NCBI RefSeq assembly: GCF_000003815.2
Contig: NC_049988.1
Coordinates: 9,020,092 to 9,045,424 of the forward strand
DNA from: Branchiostoma floridae
Lineage: Eukaryota; Chordata; Leptocardii; Amphioxiformes; Branchiostomatidae
DNA length: 25,333 nucleotides
Reading direction: 5' to 3'
The notes beneath the pieces were generated by a model that saw only the letters and a list, made by a program, of their open reading frames with translations, ran no database searches and had not been told where the DNA came from. Made by a program: the position numbers and the translations under genes. Positions 10,307 to 19,200 of this stretch are shown here, in pieces. Position 1 is the stretch's first letter; each line of letters opens with the position of its first letter.

Positions 10307-10450
10307 AAAGTCCTATCATGGAATGCAGTGGATTTATAAACTTTCCTCATTAATTATGCAAATTAGCTTTTAATTTGCATAATTAGTATCTCATTATGTA
10401 GGTCTCCACTTAGGCTATCTACATACCAAAAATCATGATGATCCGTCAAC
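10307..10450 (+). repeat. Duplicated octamer-rich repeat, copy 1
   Basis: This copy runs from AAAGTCCTATCATGGAATG to ATCCGTCAAC and matches 10555-10697 closely, 248 bp downstream. It contains a 13-bp perfect inverted repeat, AATTATGCAAATT at 10352-10364 and AATTTGCATAATT at 10372-10384. This places octamers ATGCAAAT and ATTTGCAT face to face. Confidence 0.8.
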
Positions 10451-10554
10451 ACGTTCATATTATTAGCATTGATTATGCTAATGAGGTTGCCATTTGCATA
10501 ATTGATATCTATTGACAATTCTCTCTTTCTGAGCTACATATGTGACAAGTTTGA

Positions 10555-10697
10555 AAGTCCTATCATGGAATGCGGTGGATTTATAAATTTTCCTTATAAA
10601 TTATGCAAATTAGCTGTTGGTTTGCATAATTAGTATGCCATTATGTAAGTCATCACTTAGGCTATCTACATACCAAAAATCGTGAAGATCTGTCAAC
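10555..10697 (+). repeat. Duplicated octamer-rich repeat, copy 2
   Basis: Second copy of the repeat at 10307-10450. It keeps ATGCAAAT at 10603-10610, but the opposing octamer has changed to GTTTGCAT. The family resembles interspersed repeats elsewhere in the window that contain ACATACCAAAAATC or ACCAAATAT phrases. Confidence 0.8.
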
Positions 10698-11268
10698 TCT
10701 CGAGTTATTCTCGTCCAAAGTTTGAAAGGAAATCAGCGACTGCAGTTCCAATAAAGCCACCAGGGGGCCCAAACTTGCACGACTTCCTCCCTGCCCAAAG
10801 ACTTATCCACTAGTCAAAAATCGTGAACCTACCACATGAGGATAATTTTAGCGCCAACTTCGACGCTTCCCTGCAGTACAATAACTCGCCGCTCGGAGGC
10901 CCATTATCGAACTTTACCTTCAGATTCTCAACCCCTAAATAACTACCAAATATCATCCAAAACGATCCACAGCGACTAGAGTTATCTTGTCCGCAAATAC
11001 ACGTACACACTCGCCCCGCTGCAATCCCAACAAAAAGTGCCAGTGTACAGTTTTCGAACAGGACCTTCGTTTCTGCAACCGCTAATCAAATATTAAATGT
11101 CATTAAATTCCATCCACAGCTGCTCAAGTTATATGAGATTGACCTATATATTGGGACACAAAAAAAATTTTCTACCCAAAATATAACCTTGGCAAAGGTA
11201 ATAAATGCGTAGTTACCTTGAATCCTTTTAAAAAGATTTGGCAATGTTGCCTGGACTGCGGCAGTTCA
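10698..11268. other. Degenerate interspersed repeat region
   Basis: No gene is supported. Phrases such as ACCAAATATCATCC followed by ATCCACAGCGACTAGAGTTA (near 10945-10985) recur in looser form near 11080-11130 and 11745-11790. This indicates several decayed copies of one repeat family. A 66-codon minus-strand frame at 10810-11010 lies inside such a copy. Confidence 0.45.
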
Positions 11269-11347
11269 CTATTGTTTGGCGGAGAGAGGTGGGGAACGTA
11301 TCTGCTCATCAAATTCCAGTTCCCTCCTTCTCTCCGCCCAACAATAG
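11269..11347. repeat. 29-bp imperfect inverted repeat
   Basis: Arms at 11269-11297 (CTATTGTTTGGCGGAGAGAG and on) and 11319-11347 pair at about 25 of 29 positions, with a 21-nt loop. It could be a small hairpin element or a structured RNA; nothing decides between them. Confidence 0.65.
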
Positions 11348-12583
11348 CCGTGGCTCAATCAATCCACGATCATCCACTTGTCTCTGTTGTGATGCTTAGT
11401 GGTTGCAGTACCTTCATCCGTCACTGGGCGGCACTTTATGGACACCGTAGAGATGACACCGTGCCACGGTCAGGTGCATGTAATACCTCCACCATTCACT
11501 AGTCGGCGCTTGAAGCGTCGTTGGGAATTTTTCTGTATTCTCAGTGTTTTTGAAAGGTTTGAATTTACGATGGGTTACTGATGATGTAAGTGTTGCTGTT
11601 TCCTCAGAAATATACTAAATGTGGAAGAGAAAAGAAATATCAAGACCATAGCATGTTCAGGACAAAGAAAACAGATATGCTACACTACCAAAGTCACATA
11701 CCAGGGGCCCAAAGTTGTCCTTAACCTTTGTCTTCCCAACACCTAACCACATACCAAATATTGTAACAATCCATCCAGAGGTTCAAATAAAGTTAAGTTT
11801 GCAAGAATTTCAGGAATTCCATGTGCAGTTTAGGTTGCATGCATGGGCAGTTGTTTTGATATCACCTTAGAAATAGGGACAATCACCTTCAAGAAAGATC
11901 AGTAAATTGAGTTAAGCTGATGAGAAGGCCGTGGCCCGGAACGATATGATGATGATGGGTAACAAGGGATAGATGTGGTAGGAGATGTACATGTCCAGAC
12001 TAGCTGAAAGTTTGGAAACAAACAGGAGGATCACCTCTTTGCACGGTAATTTTATCAATGACATGATTCTTTATTGATAGACCCCTTCTTTGATTAAAAA
12101 CTCCCTAAATATAAAAGCAATTGATGTTAAAATTGATTGATTTATACGTATATACATTGAGGAAGCAATAGATTTCACTACAATTCGTCATCAGAGTTAA
12201 AACAATACTCTGAAAGGTACATTTTAAGGAAAGTTTTACTGCTACTCAGTATGATCAAGCATGGAGGGCAAGAATATATGTATGACTTTACTCATGATGT
12301 TAAATTGATACATTGTATTACAAATATACTAGAAAGTCACAACTTTCATCAAAAATTTGTCACCAATGACTGTAAAAATAACTAGGATTACATTCAGGTT
12401 AGGCCACAGCAAGCAAAATTATGGATGACATCCTCTGCTGGCTCTGAATTTGATGATTGTGAAAAAACAAGATGATTAAAGAAAAACAAGATGCCTAAAT
12501 TTTCCAAATAGACATGATAACAATTGTAATAACAATTTCAGTCACAAAACTTGGTACATGTATCACTATGAGCCAACACATAT
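11348..12583. other. Non-coding region, METTL2 downstream flank
   Basis: No coding exon is recognised. It includes a decayed repeat copy near 11745-11790. The distal end approaches the METTL2 polyadenylation candidate. Confidence 0.45.
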
Positions 12584-12589
12584 TTTATT
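12584..12589 (-). terminator. Candidate METTL2 polyadenylation signal
   Basis: TTTATT on the plus strand gives AATAAA on the gene strand, about 520 nt past the METTL2 stop. It is the first canonical hexamer I noticed downstream. Without transcripts the true 3' end is uncertain. Confidence 0.35.
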
Positions 12590-13108
12590 CCTATATTCAA
12601 GACTTGCACAAAGTGGCACTTGTGTGCTAGACTAGTATCACTTCCCAAGTCGCAAACTACACTCGTGGCTACCACACAGGAATTACTTCAGCAACTACCG
12701 AACATGTTTCCAAGAAAACAACATGGCAAAAAAAACACAGATACATGTAACTCACTAGTGTCACTTCTACAAATACAATCAAGGATACAACATGACTTTA
12801 AATTTTCCATTTTGGTACTTTTTGACCTGAGGGTCAACCCAAGTCCTTCAATAGAAACTACAGGGTAAGAGAAGGAGGGGGCCTGGGGTCATCCAAACAT
12901 GAACTGGCATGAGCAGCCGATGACCCGGGATCTCCACACAGTGAACAGGAGATGGAAGGATACAGTGAGACTTACATGTACCATGGACCGAATGTGCTGG
13001 ACTTCTCTATCTGCCTAGCACAACATGGGAGCCTCTAAGTTTGAATCTTACCGGTCATTAAAGATCATTAAATACAACTGCATTTATGATTGCTGCACAT
13101 TTTTCTAT

Positions 13109-13251
13109 CTAATCCAGTGGTTTTGTAAACTTGCACAACAGCCAAACTCTGTACATCTTGACCTGGCGACCTCGGTTGACCTGCAGCCTTCTGTCCACAT
13201 GGATCAGTTCTTCCTGCAAACCAGCGGAGCCGAACAGAGTCCTGAGTTCAT
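13109..13251 (-). CDS. METTL2: METTL2 exon 9 (last coding)
   Basis: It follows acceptor CACCTTTCCAG and encodes the conserved tail with [19 protein letters not shown], ending FTKPLD and a TAG stop at 13109-13111. Two bases complete a codon from exon 8. Confidence 0.95.
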
Positions 13252-16200
13252 CTGGAAAGGTGGGAAGATCATTAGTTGATGGCTGGGTTAACACACATTT
13301 TCCAGTTAATGATGTACCAAGGAGCTTATACAATTACAATGTTAATGCTGTACAATTCCCCCAAATCCAACTCAAGAGCGTTCTGTTTACATATAGGGCC
13401 ACAAAGTGACTTGGAACGCTTGGCTATGCGACGACCATGGTATTGTCTTGCTTTGAATCATGACAAACTTGCACAACTGTGTTAAACTGTATTGTATCAA
13501 CTATTGCTTTGGCCAAAGTCGTAAAAAAAAAAGATTTTAAAAAGAAGAAAATCCCTATCAAAAAAAAAAAGATTTAAAAAAGAAGAAAATCCCTACCTAC
13601 CTACCAAATTTTTTTCAGGACTGAAACAGGAAGCACAACATTTTTTTCCTAGGCCTAATCATAGTAAGAAGTACATACTAATGTCCTTTTCTGCTTCTCA
13701 AAATAACATTTTCAACAAAACAGTAAGAATTAAAGATGATTAAGATGAAAATATATTGGTGCTCAATACAAATGTGCTTGTTGAGCCATCACGTTTGTTA
13801 CCTTGAGTGAAAAAGTAGACTCGAGTGCCATCACCTCTCACATAAAAGTTGTCTGAAAGACACCGTCCTGGGGAGGGAAATAAAAAGATCAAATTTGTAA
13901 AATAAATGTACATTGGTCAGAATAGAAAAATACTTTGAAACCAGTTTTAAATAGATGGCAACTGCTTCACACAAATGTGTAGAATACAAGCTTTGCAATA
14001 ATCTAGTGACAAAATCTCTGCTTTCCTCTGTTTCAAACCATGTCCATTCATCCAAGATTTATTTTCAATAGGACATCATGCTGAGATTTGTTGGTTTGAT
14101 TGCAAGCAAGTTGTTGTCATTTTGTCCATCTCATAACATTTTCGCGTTTCTACTTCAAATTTTCCCAGAATTCATAATCATAAGGATCTACATTTAAACT
14201 TTTGAGATAAAGCACAATAATGTATCCTGGAGGGCTGTATCTTACCAGTACATTGCAAAGTCTTACCTTTCTTAAACCTGAGTTGTGCCAAGTCATATCT
14301 GCCATAGTCCCTGAACAGAAGCTTTCCTCCTGGCTTCAGGTACTTTGCAAGGTGGTCCACAGTTGACTGCATTCTGTCAACAACAGGAATATCACATGAC
14401 ATGTACATGTATGTATACAACAGTGTGCATAACTGGGGTGTTTGGCCCAGAACCCAGAGGCCCTGGGTTCAATTCTGTCAAAATAACTACCAATCTTGTC
14501 AGGGATGGACAAGTTTCTAAAATTCAGTTGTCCTATCAGGCAAGCATATAAACAAATCTATTTGCCCGAACCAACTTTTAACATGCCCAAAATTCAAATT
14601 TCACTTGTACATGCATTTTCACTTCCAGCGATGCAATTCTTACCATTGCCTCTATTTACCTCCATGAAATGTCATGGAATGGAGGTTATATTTTCTGTTA
14701 TGTGTCTCTGTCTGTGTAGATGATTACTCAAGAACGGCTGGATGGATTGGTTTCATACTTGTTGTGTTGGTGGGGTGTGATGAAAGCTTGAATCGATGAG
14801 ATCTTGGGAGCCGTATCTGTCGTTATAATCGATGTAATAATATCAGAAATCACCCCTATATTTGAGATATATTGGTACAGGCATCGTGCTGTATGTGTTT
14901 GTTAATGGGCTTAGCTGCAAGCAGATAGTGAGGTGACAGCTGTTTGGGGAACCCCCAGTAGTTTTATTTATGTCTGCTTAGGACTGTTTGAAATATTTGT
15001 AACAGTTCATGAGTTGGCACAGTAGTTACCTCCATGAAATGTCATGGAGGTTATATTTTCTGTTATGTGTCTCTGTCTGTGTACAAGATTACTCAAGAAC
15101 GGCTGGATGGATTGGTTTCATACTTGTTGTGTTGGTGGGGTGTGATGAAAGTTCGAATCGATGTGATTTTGGGCACCGTATCTGTCGTTATAATCGATGT
15201 AATAATATCAGAAATCCCCCCTATATCTGCGATATATTGGAACAGGCATCGTGCTTTAAGTGTTTGTTAATGGGCTTAGCTAAGTATTCATCTTACAGCT
15301 GATGTAGGGCTATCAGAGGAAAGTGTGCATCTCATTTTTGTACTGTGTGAACAGCTGATGTTATGACATATTGGTGGAAAATCAAATCACCATCTGACTA
15401 AAGTTGGCCACATCCCTTCTTCTTTCTGAGTTTCCCAACTTCCTCCCACCACACCGCTCTGAGGCACATAGTCGAACCTCAATAATGCTGACAACCTTAG
15501 ACAGTTTAAATGCCAAACATCAAGCTTAAAGAAAACACCACGCTACCATATGCCGTCGACCTCTTAAACGCACATTACACAATTAAGTGTCACATTTTAA
15601 TAATTACTAATCAGACGGACATCCTCTGTGTCATTAAATAAATACACCACTACTTTCCCATAACATTTATAACCATTACTCTCAAATACAACCGACTATA
15701 AACATACATACCATCCACAAAAAAGCAATAAATATTTCATGGAGGTATGAGGTCCCCGAACTCTAGTTTCTAATGTTTACCATTGCTTGATGTCATGACT
15801 GTAAAAAGTGACAAGCATATCAAAATCTTACTCAATGGAAAAATCTCACTAGCCCGATCAGCCTTTCACTTGTCCTGGACTATAGGGCTAGTGGACTTGT
15901 CTAACCCTGCTTGTGTCCTTGGGAAAGGCACTACACATGACTCTCCTAACTCTACCACTAATAAATAAATCTGTCTCAAAACTGCAAACATTTCTGTACT
16001 TTTAGTGTCTTGCAGAAGACTGTACAAAACTTACTTGTCTGGATGGATGGCTGACAGTACAAATATCATGATGATGATGTCTAAACTGGCCGGAGGGAAT
16101 GGTAGAGAGGAGGTGGTGTCTGTCAGGTCATGGACAAAGGCATGGCATCTTCTGGTGTTGTAGTCAGGCTGTTGCTGTGAGGGGAGATTCAGAAGTATCA

Positions 16201-19200
16201 TCAAGAGTCACATGTATGAGTTAGGCCTTACAAGAAAAATGTTGTGTTTCCAAATATAGTAGGAACTGGTAGGAAGGGATCATCTTTCTTTTCTTACTTT
16301 CTTTTCTTTATTTTGGCTGAAGTGATCTATTATATACGTATTGAAAATGTAAAACTGAAATGGGCTTGTAAAGACTACTAGTAGGCAATCTTGCTGACTA
16401 ACTCCCAACCACATATGACCTTGCTCATAACAAACTCCCAAACTCCAATACCCTGGTGAATAGTCCCTTGTCATATATGTATTTCCAAACTGGGGCCCAG
16501 TCAGAATTTTAGCAGAAATGCAAAATACAAGTGTTTATCAAGGAGTTATTTTTGTCAAGCTTTTTTGGCCCTGGCACAATATGTCATACTTTTCACTCCC
16601 AAAAATTGACTGACTGAGCCCCAGTTTGGAAATGTGATTGTAAGATTTTTACTGCGGTATATACCAAAACCATAATTAAGATAATACACACCTTGACAAT
16701 ATCAATTGCTGTAGCAGAGAAGTCACAGCAGTACATGAAGAGACCAGGATCACTGTACAAACAGATCTATTAGTTAACAGCATACACAATGTTAACTAAT
16801 GACAACACATATTACTGTGGTATCAATCATATTTCAACAAAGGTAAGTGAAGAAAATATCAGATTGTTTTTGACCTTATATGTTCTTGCATCTTAAAATG
16901 CATATGCCCTGCATTTCATTCCCAGTTTTCCCTATGACAGGCTTAAGAATTCATGCTATGCTATAATCAAAGAAACTCAAGACTGAGGCTTCTACTCTTT
17001 CTACTTTCCCCTCTACTTTCTTTAGGTGGGACACAAATACACAATATGTAACACCCCTCCCTTTATCACATTCTTTACTCTAAAATATATGTTACTGATG
17101 TAAGCATTAAAATGCTTACATCAGTAACATATATTTTAGAGTAGTTACTTACTTATCACTTACTTATTTGTCACTTACTTATTTGTCTGAAGAATAGGAA
17201 ACACTGTGTTGCCAACCCCACAGCCAACCTGCAAGACAAAATTTTAAAAAACTGGTTTTAAATTCTTTTAACAATTCTGGTGCTACAAATTACAATAGGC
17301 CATATCAACAAAATACAGAACTGAAAACAAATGCAAGTAAGGCAATACTAGTTTCTACAATATGCCACAAATTTAGAACAAACAGGAGCTTCAAAGTCCA
17401 AGTCTATGTTCAGCTACCAATATGCTGTCATAAATACACCAGTGTTATGAAGTTTGTTCTTCATGTGTATAACATTTCAACTAGAGAAGTGTTAGAAGAC
17501 TGAGTCAGTGACCAAAAGCTAGTTGGTATCTTTTATGTACACTTTTCTTTTGTGTACAGACACAGCTCTTACAATCTTCACTATGTCTGCAGAAGTTCTA
17601 AACCACTTAACATTTAAGTGTTTATGACACCAATGACACTGAAGTACATCGTTTTTGTAATTTTGTCCCACTATGATAGAATCATTCACTGAACATAGAA
17701 ATCTTCACTAAAATAAACCCTTACTTCAAGTCATTCAAGAGCTATAATATGTATAATGATGAGTTTGGATGTTTGTTGTTAAACTATATCATAAGGATGT
17801 ATATTTGGTGTTCATTGAAAAATACTAATGCCAACAAAGTTAATAAGAATATTTTTTTGGTGTCATAAACACTTTAACATAACAAACACATAGTCCTGAC
17901 TTCAAACATCCTGGTTCTGGCCTGTTGTCCAGGGAAGTCCCCATCCTCCACTGCTGCACTGCTGCTCCTGACAGCTAGGTGGCCTAAGGTTTGACAAAGT
18001 TCATCAAGAACAGCATTCTTTTCACTACCACAGTCTTCTGCAGGATTGTGTGTTGAGTCAGATGACAAAGCCATTGGCTCTTTTTCAACATTTGTCCTTT
18101 CTGTTTCTCCGTCAACCTCCTTGGAAGTACACATATCTTCTGAGTTTCCTGTCTCCTTGTTTATATCAGAGAGTGTATTCTTGTCAACAGCTGCAGCACC
18201 TGTCATCTTATCTCCATCTGAAGTACAAACTGCTCCTTCTGTTTCTCTTTCCTCTTCACCATCTCTATTCATGTCCAACTCAGGAAACTCGGTGAAGAGC
18301 CAGTGTCTGTCTTTGAAGAATCTGTTCTGATGTATGGAGTAGAAGTCATTCCAGAACTCATCTGCCTTGGCTTCATATGTTTCTGTTGGACGAAAACAGA
18401 CACACTCTCATCATCTTTCCTTTAATAATTTTGTAATCCCATGTCAAATCTAGAGATATACTAGTACCTAGCACTAGTATGCTACAGATACTGTGCAAAG
18501 GTTACTTGTTTTAAGGCATCTTAATTACTACAATTAAGCAACTGTCCTAAACAACAAGTCAACACTGTTTATATGTCTTTCTCTTTGTCCTCTACAGACC
18601 CTCTACACAATATATATGAAGCAATGGCTACTCTTGAAAGTGTTTAATATTATTATAACAATGTCAATATGTATAATTTTAGACTTATTGCTTTTATAAC
18701 ACTAACATGTACATGCAAGTGCAACCATACCTGTTCATTGGAACACTCATTACACACTCGGGTAATATAACGTTGTATTGTTAGTCGATGACAGCTTTTG
18801 CTAGAATTGTACTGACCTTGCAGATCAGGAGGAACTGGGTCCTGGGCATTTTCACTGACTTTCTGCTTTGCTTGAGCATCCTGATCTTCATCCCACTCCA
18901 CATTATCCCTGATGGGAGAAAAACATTCATGTTCAACAGAACTTCTTATACTGACAGATTGGCATTTACTAATAATTCAATATTGACAGAACATCATATA
19001 ATGTGAGATCTTCACAACTCGGCACTTTGCAAAGCAGGACAACATGCAAGGACCGTTTCTAGGCATTTCACTATCAAGACTTAGAGGATGCCTAACGCTA
19101 ACCCTAACGATTCCATGACATTTTGGAACCAGAACAGTTCTGTCCCTAGAGTCTAGACAATTCAGCACCAGGTCCAAGAGGCTCAACACCAATTCCTTAT

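Noticed and set aside
14178-14420. 80-aa minus-strand open frame as an independent gene
   Set aside because: It is exon 7 of METTL2 with read-through into both introns.
14458-14478. B-box sequence suggesting a tRNA gene
   Set aside because: There is no A box and no cloverleaf can be drawn; it fits a SINE remnant.
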